Part shown: in pieces, positions 22,036 to 33,380 of the stretch | Layout: each line of letters begins with the position of its first letter | How positions within the stretch are numbered: position 1 is the first letter of the stretch | Source of the DNA: Liolophura sinensis | Lineage: Eukaryota; Mollusca; Polyplacophora; Chitonida; Chitonidae | Length of the DNA: 64,000 nucleotides | Assembly: GCF_032854445.1 (NCBI RefSeq) | Contig: NC_088302.1 | Location: 310,001-374,000 of the forward strand | Direction of reading: 5' to 3' | Program-made: the position numbers and the translations under genes | The notes under the pieces: model-generated | Told to the model about the DNA's origin: nothing | Seen by the model: the letters and a program-made list of their open reading frames with translations, nothing else | Database searches by the model: none

Positions 22036-25000
22036 ATGAAGCTGATTGTGCTGGGGATCTTGGCAATGGTAGCTGCTGCAAGCTGTAAGTTTTTCTTGAT
22101 TAATTTTATAACGAAAATACCTGCATAAAATCAAAATCAAAAAACATAACTGTTCGACTGTCCACCCAGTGTGTCAGGTATTTGCCATTTGAGACTGATA
22201 AAACATGTGACGTCGCGTACCAGTTTTGGGCTGGGACTGGCATACAGTGATAAAACATGTGACGTCGCGTACCAGTTTTGGGCTGGGACTGGCATACAGT
22301 GATAAAACATGTGACGTCGCGTACCAGTTTTGGGCTGGGACTGGCATACAGTGATAAAACATGTGACGTCGTGTATCAGTTTTGGGCTGGGACTGGCATA
22401 CAGTGATAAAACATGTGACGTCGTGTATCAGTTTTGGGCTGGGACTGGCATACAGTGATAAAACATGTGACGTCGTGTATCAGTTTTGGGCTGGGACTGG
22501 CATACAGTGATAAAACATGTGACGTCGTGTATCAGTTTTGGGCTGGGACTGGCATACAGTGATAAAACATGTGACGTCGTGTATCAGTTTTGGGCTGGGA
22601 CTGGCATACAGTGATAAAACATGTGACGTCGTGTATCAGTTTTGGGCTGGGACTGGCATACAGTGATAAAACATGTGACGTCGTGTATCAGTTTTGGGCT
22701 GGGACTGACAAACAGTCATGCATAACAACTTATTAACCTGATAAGTGACTCACAGCACAGAGAGTAAAACAACAGCCGTCACGACAGTTTGATAGCTGGC
22801 AAATGATCACACGTAACCGGTGAAATACGGCTACAGCATAGAGAGTAAAACACGAGCAGTGACGACAGTGTGATAGTTGGCTAATGATCACGGTTAGAGT
22901 TTTAATCTCATTGTTAATGTAAATGCTTAAATAGTAGCAAAGTACTCCTTAGATAGATACGCTGTATCGGGATGAGAAATTTTTGGCAGCAAAATAGTGC
23001 TCCTTTCAATCTCTTTCACTGAGCACGGAAATTTGCCCATTTTGACATAAGTCACTTATGTACTTTTCTCGACGCTCTATTAGGCCACGTGATGCTTCAA
23101 AAGCAGCCCACAATTGTTGTGTGGCTGACGTAGCATAGCAAACATTAATCCAATCTTTATCAAACATCAAGCATAAACCCAATCTTTATCAACTACCAAC
23201 CACTGATTCAGTCCTTATCAAATACCAAGCATAAACCCAATCTTTATCAACTACCAAGCACTGATTCAGTCTTTATCAAACATCAAGCATAAACCCAATC
23301 TTTATCAAATACCAACCACTGATTCAGTCCTTATCAAATACCAAGCATAAACCCAATCTTTATCAACTACCAAGCACTGATTCAGTCTTTATCAAACATC
23401 AAGCATAAACCCAATCTTTATCAACTACCAACCACTGATTCAGTCCTTATCAAATACCAAGAATTAATCCAGTCTTTATCAAATACCAAGCACTGATTCA
23501 GTCTTGCCAAGCATTAATTACTTCGATGATAGATCAGTTTATTAATTATTACTTTTTCTTCTAAGTGAATAGACCATAAATCTAGAATAGCGAGGCGAAT
23601 GACAGGTCAATCAGCTGTATGGCATCTGTCTGTAGTCCAGTATGCCATGAACAATGAAGTGTAGGATAGCGAAGCAGTTAGCAGATCAGTCAGCCTTATG
23701 GTATCTGTTTGTAGTTCAGTATGCCATGAACAATGAAGTGTAGGATAGCGAAGCAGTTAGCAGATCAGTCAGCCTTATGGTATCTGTTTGTAGTTCAGTA
23801 TGCCATGAACAATGAAGTGTAGGATAGCGAAGCAGTTAGCAGATCAGTCAGCCGTATGGTATCTGTTTGTAGTTCAGTATGCCATGAACAATGAAGTGTA
23901 GGATAGTGAGGCAATTAGCAGATCAGTCAGCCGTATAGTCTCTGCCTGTAATCCAGTATGCCATGAACAGTGAGGTGCAGGATAGTGAAGCAATTAGCAG
24001 ATCAGTCAACTGTATGGTCTCTGCCTGTAGTTCAGTATGCCATGAACGGTGAGGTCACAAGTTCCTTTCCAGCTTCTATTCGATAAGATAAGGCTTTCAT
24101 TGAAGAGACAACTAAATACTGATGCAATACAATGAACATTGCTTTTCACTCTCGCTTAGCGATGTTTTCTTCATTTAATCAATGAATAAAGTAAACAAAT
24201 AATTAAAACACTATATTTGAAAAAAATCTTTGCTTCGTATTGCAAAACAAATTCCCTGTTTAGAAATAGATAATGACTTAATACAATACATTAAATTTTT
24301 TCAGGCCTGCCTCTTCAACAACACATCCCCTCCAAAACAAAAAGAACAGCTGAATATGTTGTTCGTTCTAAAACAAAGAGAGATGTTGAATTCGACCTTC
24401 CTTCCAAAACCAAGAGAGATGTTGAGTTCAAACTTCCCTCCAAGACCAAGAGAGATGCTGAGTTCGACCTTCCATCAAAAACCAAGAGAGATGCTGATTT
24501 AGAGCTCCCTTCCAAAACCAAGAGAGAAGCCCTTCCGTCCAAAACCAAAAGGGCAGCCCTACCATCCCAAACAAAGAGAGATGCTGAGTTCGAATTTCCC
24601 TCCAAAACCAAGAGAGAAGCCCTTCCTTCTAAAACTAGGAGAGATGCTGAGATCGACATTCCATCCAAAACGAAGAGAGATGTTCAGTTCGAATTTCCCT
24701 CCAAAACCAAGAGAGACGCTCTTCCTTCACAAACCAAGAGAGATGCTGAGATCGAACTTCCCTCCAAAACAAAGAGAGATGCTGAGTTCGAACTTCCATC
24801 AAAAACCAAGAGAGATGCTGATTTAGAGCTCCCTTCCAAAACCAAGAGAGAAGCCCTTCCTTCCAAAACCAAGAGAGATGTTGAGTTTGAATTACCCTCC
24901 AAAACCAAGAGAGAAGCCCTTCCTTCCAAAACCAAGAGAGATGCTGAGATCAACTTTCCTTCCAAAACAAAGAGAAATGCTGAGATAGGCCTTCCCTCTA

Positions 25001-28000
25001 AAACCAAGAGAGAAGCCCTTCCTTCCAAAACTAAGAGAGATGCTGAGTTCGAGCTTCCCTCCAAAACAAAGAGAGAAGCACTGCCCTCCAAGACCAAGAG
25101 AGATGCTGATTTCGAATTACCCTCCAAAACCAAGAGAGAAGCACTTCCCTCCAAGACCAAGAGAGAAGCAGTTCCGTCCAAGACCAAGAGAGAAGCTGAT
25201 TTCGAACTACCCTCTAAAACTAAAAGAGATGCCAATTTCGAATTACCCTCTAAAACCAAGAGAGATGCTGAGATCGACCTTCCATCTAAAACCAAGAGAG
25301 ATGCTGATTTTGACCTTCCATCCAAAACCAAAAGAGCTACCCTGCCTTCCAAAACAAAGAGAGATGCTGAGCTAGAGCTTCCTTCCAAAACCAAGAGAGA
25401 GGCCCTTCCTTCCAAAACCAAAAGGGAAGCCCTACCATCTAAAACCAAGAGAGATGCTGAGATCGACCTTCCATCCAAAACTAAGAGAGGTGTTGATTTC
25501 GAGCTTCCCTCCAAAACCAAAAGGGAAGCCCTGTCTTCCAAAACTAGGAGAGATGCTGAGCTAGAGCTTCCTTCCAAGACCAAGAGAGAAGCCCTTCCTT
25601 CCAAAACCAAAAGGGCAGCCATACCGTCCCAAACGAAGAGAGATGCTGAGTTCGAACTTCCCTCCAAAACCAAGAGAGAAGCCCTTCCCTCCAAAACCAA
25701 GAGAGATGCTGAGATCGACCTTCCATCCAAAACTAAGAGAGATGCTGATTTAGAGCTTCCATCCAAAACCAAAAGGGCAGCTCTACCATCCCAAACGAAG
25801 AGAGATGCAGAGATAGAGCTTCCTTCCAAAACCAAGAGAGAAGCCCTTCCATCCAAAACCAAGAGAGATGCTGAGATTGACCTTCCATCCAAAACGAAGA
25901 GAGATGCTGAGTTCGAATTTCCCTCCAAAACCAAGAGAGAAGCCTTTCCTTCCAAAACCAAGAGAGATGCTGAGATCGACCTTCCATCCAAAACTAAGAG
26001 AGATGCTGATTTAGAGCTTCCATCCAAAACCAAAAGGGCAGCTCTACCATCCCAAACGAAGAGAGATGCAGAGATAGAGCTTCCATCTAAAACCAAGAGA
26101 GAAGCCCTTCCATCCAAAACCAAGAGAGATGCTGAGATTGACCTTCCATCCAAAACTAAGAGAGATGCTGAGTTCGAATTTCCCTCCAAAACCAAGAGAG
26201 AAGCCTTTCCTTCCAAAACCAAGAGAGATGCTGAGATCGACCTTCCATCCAAAACTAAGAGAGATGCTGATTTAGAGCTTCCATCCAAAACCAAAAGGGC
26301 AGCTCTACCATCCCAAACGAAGAGAGATGCAGAGATAGAGCTTCCTTCTAAAACCAAGAGAGAAACCCTTCCTTCCAAAACCAAAAGGGCAGCCCTACCG
26401 TCCCAAACGAAGAGAGATGCTGAGTTCGAACTTCCCTCCAAAACCAAGAGAGATGCTGAGATCGACCTTCCATCCAAAACTAAGAGAGATGCTGATTTAG
26501 AGCTTCCATCCAAAACCAAAAGGGCAACTCTACCATCCCAAACGAAGAGAGATGCAGAGATAGAGCTTCCTTCTAAAACCAAGAGAGAAGCTCTTCCCTC
26601 CAAAACCAAGAGAGATGCTGAGATCGACCTTCCATCCAAAACAAAGAGAGATGCTGATTTAGAGCTTCCATCCAAAACCAAAAGGGCAACTCTACCATCC
26701 CAAACGAAGAGAGATGCAGAGATCGAGCTTCCTTCTAAAACCAAGAGAGAAACCCTTCCTTCCAAAACCAAAAGGTCAGCCCTACCGTCCCAAACGAAGA
26801 GAGATGCTGAGTTCGAACTTCCCTCCAAAACCAAGAGAGATGCTGAGATCGACCTTCCATCCAAAACTAAGAGAGATGCTGATTTAGAGCTTCCATCCAA
26901 AACCAAAAGGGCAGCTCTGCCATCCCAAACGAAGAGAGATGCAGAGATAGAGCTTCCTTCTAAAACCAAGAGAGAAGCCCTTCCCTCCAAAACCAAGAGA
27001 GATACTGAGATTGACCTTCCATCCAAAACAAAGAGAGATGCTGAGTTCGAATTTCCCTCCAAAACCAAGAGAGAAGCCCTTCCCTCCAAAACCAAGAGAG
27101 ATGCTGAGATTGACCTTCCATCCAAAACTAAGAGAGATGCTGATTTAGAGCTTCCATCCAAAACCAAAAGGGCAGCTCTACCATCCCAAACGAAGAGAGA
27201 TGCAGAGATAGAGCTTCCTTCTAAAACCAAGAGAGAAGCCCTTCCATCCAAAACCAAGAGAGATGCTGAGATCGACCTTCCATCCAAAACTAAGAGAGAT
27301 GCTGAGTTCGAACTTCCCTCCAAAACCAAGAGAGATGCTGAGATCGACCTTCCATCCAAAACCAAGAGAGATGCTGATTTAGAGCTTCCATCCAAAACCA
27401 AAAGGGAAGCCCTGTCTTCCAAAACTAGAAGAGATGCTGGGCTAGAGCTTCCTTCCAAGACCAAGAGAGAAGCCCTTCCCTCCAAAACCAAAAGGGCAGC
27501 CCTACCGTCCCAAACGAAGAGAGATGCTGAGTTCGAATTTCCCTCCAAAACCAAGAGAGATGCTGAGATCGACCTTCCATCCAAAACTAAGAGAGGTGCT
27601 GATTTAGAGCTTCCATCCAAAACCAAAAGGGCAGCTCTACCATCCCAAACGAAGAGAGATGCAGAGATAGAGCTTCCTTCTAAAACCAAGAGAGAAGCCC
27701 TTCCCTCCAAAACCAAGAGAGATGCTGAGATCGACCTTCCATCCAAAACGAAGAGAGATGTTGATTTAGAGCTTCCATCCAAAACCAAAAGGTCAGCTCT
27801 ACCATCCCAAACGAAGAGAGATGCAGAGATAGAGCTTCCTTCTAAAACCAAGAGAGAAGCCCTTCCTTCCAAAACCAAAAGAGATGCTGAGATCGACCTT
27901 CCATCCAAAACTAAGAGAGATGCTGATTTAGAGCTTCCATCCAAAACCAAAAGGGCAGCTCTACCATCCCAAACGAAGAGAGATGCAGAGATAGAGCTTC

Positions 28001-29220
28001 CTTCTAAAACCAAGAGAGAAGCCCTTCCTTCCAAAACCAAGAGAGATGCTGAGATCGACCTTCCATCCAAAACAAAGAGAGATGTTGATTTAGAGCTTCC
28101 TTCCAAAATCAAAAGGGCAGCTCTACCATCCCAAACGAAGAGAGATGCAGAGATAGAGCTTCCTTCTAAAACCAAGAGAGAAGCCCTTCCTTCCAAAACC
28201 AGGAGAGATGCTGAGCTAGAGCTTCCTTCCAAAACCAAGAGAGAGGCCCTTCCTTCCAAAACCAAAAGGGAAGCCCTATCATCCCAAACGAAGAGAGATG
28301 CAGAGATCGAGCTTCCTTCTAAAACGAAGAGAGATGCTGAGATCGACCTTCCATCCAAAACTAAGAGAGGTGCTGATTTCGAGCTTCCCTCCAAGACCAA
28401 AAGGGAAGCCCTGCCTTCCAAAACTAGGAGAGATGCTGAGCTAGAGCTTCCTTCCAAGACCAAGAGAGAAGCCCTTCCATCCAAAACCAAAAGGTCAGCC
28501 CTACCGTCCCAAACGAAGAGAGATGCTGAGTTCGAATTTCCCTCCAAAACCAAGAGAGAAGCCCTTCCCTCCAAAACCAAGAGAGATGCTGAGATCGACC
28601 TTCCATCCAAAACTAAGAGAGATGCTGATTTAGAGCTTCCATCCAAAACCAAAAGGGCAGCTCTACCATCCCAAACGAAGAGAGATGCAGAGATAGAGCT
28701 TCCTTCTAAAACCAAGAGAGAAGCCCTTCCCTCCAAAACCAAGAGAGATGCTGAGATTGACCTTCCATCCAAAACGAAGAGAGATGCTGAGTTCGAATTT
28801 CCCTCCAAAACCAAGAGAGAAGCCTTTCCTTCCAAAACCAAAAGAGATGCTGAGATCGACCTTCCATCCAAAACTAAGAGAGATGCTGATTTTGAGCTTC
28901 CATCCAAAACCAAAAGGGCAGCTCTACCATCCCAAACGAAGAGAGATGCTGAGATAAGCATTCCCTCTAAGACCAAAAGAGAAGCTGATTCAGAGCTTCC
29001 TTCTAAAACCAAAAGGGAAGCCCTTCCTTCCCAAACAAAGAGAGATGCTAAGTTCAAACTTCCCTCCAAAACCAAGAGAGAAGCACTTCCTTCCAAGACC
29101 AAGAGAGATGCTGATTTCGAGCTACCCTCCAAATCCAAGAGAGAAGCACTTCCCTCCAAGACCAAGAGAGATGCTGATTTTGAGCTACCCTCGAAAACTA
29201 AAAGAGATGCCAATTTTTAA
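22036..29220 (+). CDS. secreted multi-peptide precursor with about 150 dibasic sites
   Basis: Two coding exons: 22036-22084 and 24305-29220. Exon one has a good start context (A at -3) and encodes MKLIVLGILAMVAAAS, a signal peptide; the donor is T then GTAAGT. The acceptor tttttcag restores TGC (Cys). From 24307 the frame is open for 1637 codons to TAA at 29218; I translated every line and found no stop or frameshift. After LPLQQHI the protein is only units ending KR or RR: long ones (DAEIDLPSKTKR, DADLELPSKTKR, DAEFEFPSKTKR) and short ones (EALPSKTKR, AALPSQTKR). Prohormone-convertase or furin-like cleavage at K-T-K-R would release about 150 peptides ending SKT or SQT; none has Gly before KR, so no amidation is expected. 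Beyond the signal peptide there is no Met and almost no Cys. This resembles neuropeptide or other secreted polyprotein precursors, but I do not recognise the family. A secreted disordered matrix protein is the alternative. Confidence 0.82.
22190..22715 (+). repeat. 52-bp array with a CRE-like core, about 10 copies
   Basis: Units contain tgataaaacatgtgacgtcg and cagttttgggctgggactgg. Each copy carries TGACGTCG, one base from the cAMP response element TGACGTCA. The first copies read gtcgcgtacc and the later ones gtcgtgtatc, so two subtypes expanded in turn. It lies 100 bp after the signal-peptide exon, in the second intron of the precursor gene. Confidence 0.92.
23150..23512 (+). repeat. array, about 58-60-bp unit, 6 copies
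   Basis: Units alternate caagcataaacccaatcttt with accactgattcagtccttat and atcaaataccaa. Intronic in the precursor gene. Confidence 0.85.
23595..24055 (+). repeat. array, about 79-bp unit, 6 copies
   Basis: Units contain cagtatgccatgaacaatga, agtgtaggatagcgaagcag and ttagcagatcagtcagcc. It ends 250 bp before the acceptor of the long coding exon. Confidence 0.88.
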
Positions 29221-29268
29221 TTACCCTCTAAAACCAAGAGAGAAGCCCTTCCTTCCAAAACTATGTGA
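24335..29268 (+). repeat. coding tandem array of 27- and 36-bp units
   Basis: This is the repeat that makes up the long exon of the peptide precursor. Units are 27 bp (9 codons) or 36 bp (12 codons), all multiples of 3. From about 25740 to 28750 five units recur in fixed order as a 162-bp block: EIDL, DLEL, AALPSQT, EIEL, EALPSKT types, with at least twelve partial or complete repeats of the DLEL-ALPSQT/TLPSQT-EIEL core. The first and last kilobase are more diverse. The array continues for two units past the stop codon. The opposite strand is open for 1509 codons (24684-29213) only because of this period. Confidence 0.95.
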
Positions 29269-29673
29269 ATTTTTATTTTCGACAAAGCGAAATATTTATC
29301 ACGCTGGAAAAAAAACAAAAAGATCATTCCATGCGTTTTGCATTGAACCAAATCTATTTGGACTAAGATGTGTTTTGCATTCCTGATATTAAATAGTTTT
29401 TGGCTTCAGGAATGTTGGTCATTCCTAATAGTAAGCGATATTCATATCGATAAACAAGTGAAAGACCTTTAATGATCCGATGAGAAGAAATCTCACTGGA
29501 TATTTTCTGAAACACTTTAAGCCTTTTATCCGTTTGCAAGGATATCTACTGTTATTTAATTTCTAGAAGATACTCTTGAAGGGTGTAGTACATGTAATTG
29601 TTGTGAGTATGTAATATTTATTGAGGGGTGTAATGTAAATTATAGACGCTGTGTGTTTTATAGACCCGTAGTC

Positions 29674-29679
29674 AATAAA
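29674..29679 (+). terminator. polyadenylation signal AATAAA
   Basis: AATAAA at 29674 follows the precursor stop codon by about 450 bp, with T/G-rich sequence downstream. The interval 29221-29673 is AT-rich, non-repetitive after 29270, and fits a 3' untranslated region. Confidence 0.5.
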
Positions 29680-29807
29680 GTTACAAGATAATATGAAACA
29701 TGGAGTAATAGTGTTTTTCACGTACCATAAGATAATCATCAATGAAACATCGATGGCGTATACCGGTGATCTGTAAAGGATTAGTGTTCAATTTATTACT
29801 TATTCTC

Positions 29808-29982
29808 ACCAATGCGGTCGCTGTGAGGTACGTGGGAAGGTTTTGCAGCAACCTGCGGATGGCCGTGTGTTTCCCCCGTGTTCTGCGCGCTTTCCTCCCA
29901 CCATAATGCTCTCCGCCGTCGTATAAGTGACTTGTTCTTGAGTACGGCATAAAACATCAATCAAATAATTAAATAAATATTT
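29808..29982 (+). mobile_element. SINE, plus orientation, internally deleted
   Basis: The tRNA-like part keeps accaatgcggtcgctgtgag and then jumps directly to gtacgtgggaaggttttgca. The body has cccaccataatgctctccgc and the tail gagtacggcataaaacatca. Confidence 0.88.
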
Positions 29983-30261
29983 TTATTCATAGCTACCACT
30001 GTATATATTCTTAAATTGAGTTCATCAAAATATTAAAAAATGGTACGTTAATCTGAGTAATATGGCCGCATAAAATCATTGGTTAATGAGATTGGTTTCC
30101 AACACTCGATAGTCTCCGCGGAATAATGTCGTACAAGTCCAAGCTGTCGAGCTGCCAGTGTTTCGCCATTGAGTGTTAAAAAAACACAAGAATGTGAACG
30201 AACATGTCGAATTTCTGCACGAAATGGTTTGCAATATGGTTGTAAAAATATTTCGTTGAAG
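29983..30261. other. no feature seen
   Basis: AT-rich unique sequence. Small opposite-strand ORFs at 30048-30296 overlap the repeat edge and are unsupported. Confidence 0.45.
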
Positions 30262-30690
30262 ACCATATCTCTACCAGGTGTTGTGTTTTCCCGCATTGAT
30301 CATAGGTGCTACCACATATATCTCTACCAGGTGTGGTGTTTTTCCTCGCTCATCATTGGTGTCACTACACATATCTGTAACAGGTGTGGTGTTTTTCCCA
30401 GGCATATCAATTGTGTCAAATCACATATCTCTACCAGGTGTGGTGTTCTTCCGCGCTCATCATTGGTGTCACTACACATATCTGTAACAGGCGTGGTGTT
30501 TTTCCCGGGCATATCAATTGTGTCAAATCACATATCTCTACCAGGTGTGGAGTTTTGCCGGGATTACCAATGATGTCACTTCACATATCTCTAACCAGGT
30601 GTGGTGTTTTGCCCGGGCTTACCAATGGTGTCACTTCACATATCTCTATCAGGTGTGGTGTTTTCCCGGCTGGTCATGAGTGTCTCCACA
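30262..30690 (+). repeat. array of about 55-60-bp units, 8 copies
   Basis: Units contain acatatctctaccaggtgtg and gtgtttttcc, alternating with gctcatcattggtgtcacta and gcatatcaattgtgtcaaat. Pairs of units also repeat as a block of about 115 bp. Confidence 0.88.
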
Positions 30691-31874
30691 TATGCATCTA
30701 CCGCACCTGCTAAAGACTACAGCCAAAACTTCCTTTACTGGTTTTCACAGAACTGCTATCCATGATTATCATTATGGCCCAGGATATTTTAACTCCCACT
30801 TGATTGCATTTGCTTTAAGTAAACTAGCCATCCACAATTTATCATCTTATTTCGTGTGAAGTACGTATGTTGACATTTTTCATTGGGCTACTCGGAAAAG
30901 TAATGTTCTAGTCATGTTTGTTAGCTTTTTATCCCCTTTCATCAGATTCAGCGTTATTGTTGTTGTTGTTGTTCTTGTTAAACTTGCCTTTTGAACGTTG
31001 CTAGTTACTACTACTGGACTGGAAATGAAATTATTTAGTGCTACTTATATACTTCCCAAATGTGTGGTAAGTCCATTTAGTGCTGTATAATGCTGAAAAT
31101 AACAACGAATGTGGCATTGTTCTCCCAACTGTTCTGTCGTATGTCACCGCCATGGTTGGTTTTTACTGTGAAAGAAGTGTTACTGGTTCGTGTCGCAAAA
31201 TCTGTTTTAAACATTGTTCCCCAGTAAATACTTGCTCCTTTGGGCCATTTCATAAATCTTGAGAAATATCAATTAATTTTATAATTTCGCTCTGAGACAA
31301 GGGTTTATTATGCTGAACTAGGTTACTGGAGCAGACTTTTTTGTATGAGCTTCATGCGTGCACGTCGGCTGCTGGACTATTTTCTGTCACATACTCTTAT
31401 TTACTGACCTGGTCTCCATTGAAACTAGTTACAGGTAAGGAGTAAAGTGATTAAGGATTTTACTGATTTTAAACTTGCAGGAGTTTTTGATTTTGTTTTG
31501 ATTTGGACACTGTTGTAAGTCAGACTCGTTATTTCTTACTGAACTAGTGAAAAAAATTAGGGCCTGAAAGTTGTGGGAAAAATCTCCTAAAGTCTGCTCG
31601 AAGCTCCGTGGGCTTTCTTTTATTTGATTTAATTTAATAGTCAAAGCTGACCAGTTGTACTAACCAAGTCGAGCTACTTTGATAAAAGTGATTTTGATTG
31701 GTCAATTGACTCCTGCCAGAATGCATAAAAGGGGCCATGTCCCCTCCTATCACCCCCCCACCCCTCACCCCCGAGTCATCAGATAGAGTCCTCCTCTCTG
31801 AAAACTGAGGATGTTATATTTACCAGGTAGGTAATAAAAGACGTTGAGATTACCTTAACTCTCCAGTCACGCTT
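30691..31874. other. no gene seen
   Basis: Unique sequence with a GTT run at 30955-30978 and a C-rich stretch at 31740-31775. ORFs of 60-71 aa have no support. Confidence 0.5.
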
Positions 31875-33380
31875 TCGTCCTCTTTCAGATATCTCGGAGT
31901 GATACTTCATGCATGTCTAACGTGGTCTAAACGTATCAACTCCATGGTAACCAAATGCAGTAAAGTTATCAACTTAATGAGGGAGGTGTGTCTCTGGGAG
32001 AGCATGGGGTGCTGACAGGCATTGCCTCCCATTATTGTACCGTTCCCTTATTCGCTCAAAGCTAGATTACTGTTTTGAGGCATATGACTCGGCCTGTGAC
32101 AGTCATTGAGTGTGCGGTGTTGCGGATTTGTACAGGTGGAATGCGGACTTCCCAAATCAATGTTATGCAGGTGTTCTATCACAAATGGCCCCTGCACATT
32201 CGTCGGCGCACTATCGGGTTCTTGTTTAGACTTAAAGCGAATAAAAACAACTCTGCTTCCCGTATCCTCGAACATTCCTATTACGACGGCCTATGTGACA
32301 TACGTCCCAATGCAGCACTATCGTTCAAACAAAGAGTCAGTAAAATACCCGCTTCCGTTCAATGTAATGATTTAAGCTTACAGTTTTTCCTCTGTACTTC
32401 ATTTTCCGCCGTGGCACATGTATCCACTAATCTCCGTAATAAGATTAACAAGTCTGATAATCCTGCTATATCCTTTCTATCTTCTAAAGATCCTATCCAG
32501 TCTTATTGATCGGAATATTCGCAACTCTATATTGATGCATCTAAATGCCCTGACACTTGTGTAGTGGCAACGTCATTTTGTGTGCCAGAAATTAAGTATA
32601 GCAAGTCCTAAAGACTGGGTTATCTGGGTTCACTGTCGAACTCACTGCAATTATTATTGCCCTCCAGTTTTTGATGGAACGAAGACCAATCCGCGCCGTT
32701 ATTTTCACGGACTCTCTGTCTTCTTTACAAGCTCTTGTTAATTTTGGGGGGAACAAATCATCTACACTAATATTCGAAAGGCTTCATCTATGTACCACGC
32801 TTAATCAGCGCGGAGTGTCTGTATCTTTTGACTGGGTGCCGGCTCATACCTGACAACGAGCTGGCTGACCAGTTGGCTAAACAGGCTCTTCTGTTACCTA
32901 ATATAACCTCACTGTCCCTTTATCATTGGAAGCGGAAATTAGATCAATAAAGCAAAAGTTCACAGGTATCTGGCAGAACGAATGGGATAATTCTGAGAAA
33001 GGGAGGTTTTTCCATTGACGTAACGCATCTGTTAGTCTATGATATGACCGGTCGCTTAATCGTCGTCAGGGTGAAATACTATTATTTCGACTTCTATCAG
33101 GCCATCTACCGACCAACCTATACTTATTCAGATTTGTTCTCCACGATACAGGGCTTTGCGAGGAGTGTTTTGTCGAGGACTCTATCTCCCATCTCATATT
33201 TCGTTGCCTCCGTCACACGTACACCCCCCCCCCCCCCTCCCCGCCCAGTCCCCCGACACCTATTTTACGCGGAATTATGGCCCCTCGGCATCCGTCGTTT
33301 TAATGAAGTAACAGTGTTGAGCCCTATGAAAAATCTTAGTAAGGTATTTCAGGCTGTTGCTAAATTCTCGTTGCCATAGA
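31875..33380 (+). mobile_element. decayed non-LTR retrotransposon, RT end plus RNase H
   Basis: Translation in shifting frames gives YLGVILHACLTWSKRINSMV and TKCSKVINLMREVCLWES, the C-terminal reverse-transcriptase part of I/Jockey-like elements. Next come recognisable pieces near 32110-32280, with an intact ORF at 32075-32509. RNase H follows: YIDASKCPD (first Asp, near 32532), TVELTAIIIALQFL (Glu), FTDSLSSLQAL (Asp, 32708) and PDNELADQLAKQAL (near 32850). Stops such as the one after VPAHT break it. An RNase H domain points to the I group or a relative. It is a pseudogene fragment without visible ends or target duplication. Confidence 0.75.

Noticed and set aside
24684..29213. 1509-aa minus-strand ORF (SASLLVLEG repeats) as a giant protein
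   Set aside because: It is the antisense of the plus-strand exon that has a signal peptide, matched splice phase and regularly spaced Lys-Arg sites. It has no signal or domain of its own, and its openness follows from 27/36-bp periodicity.
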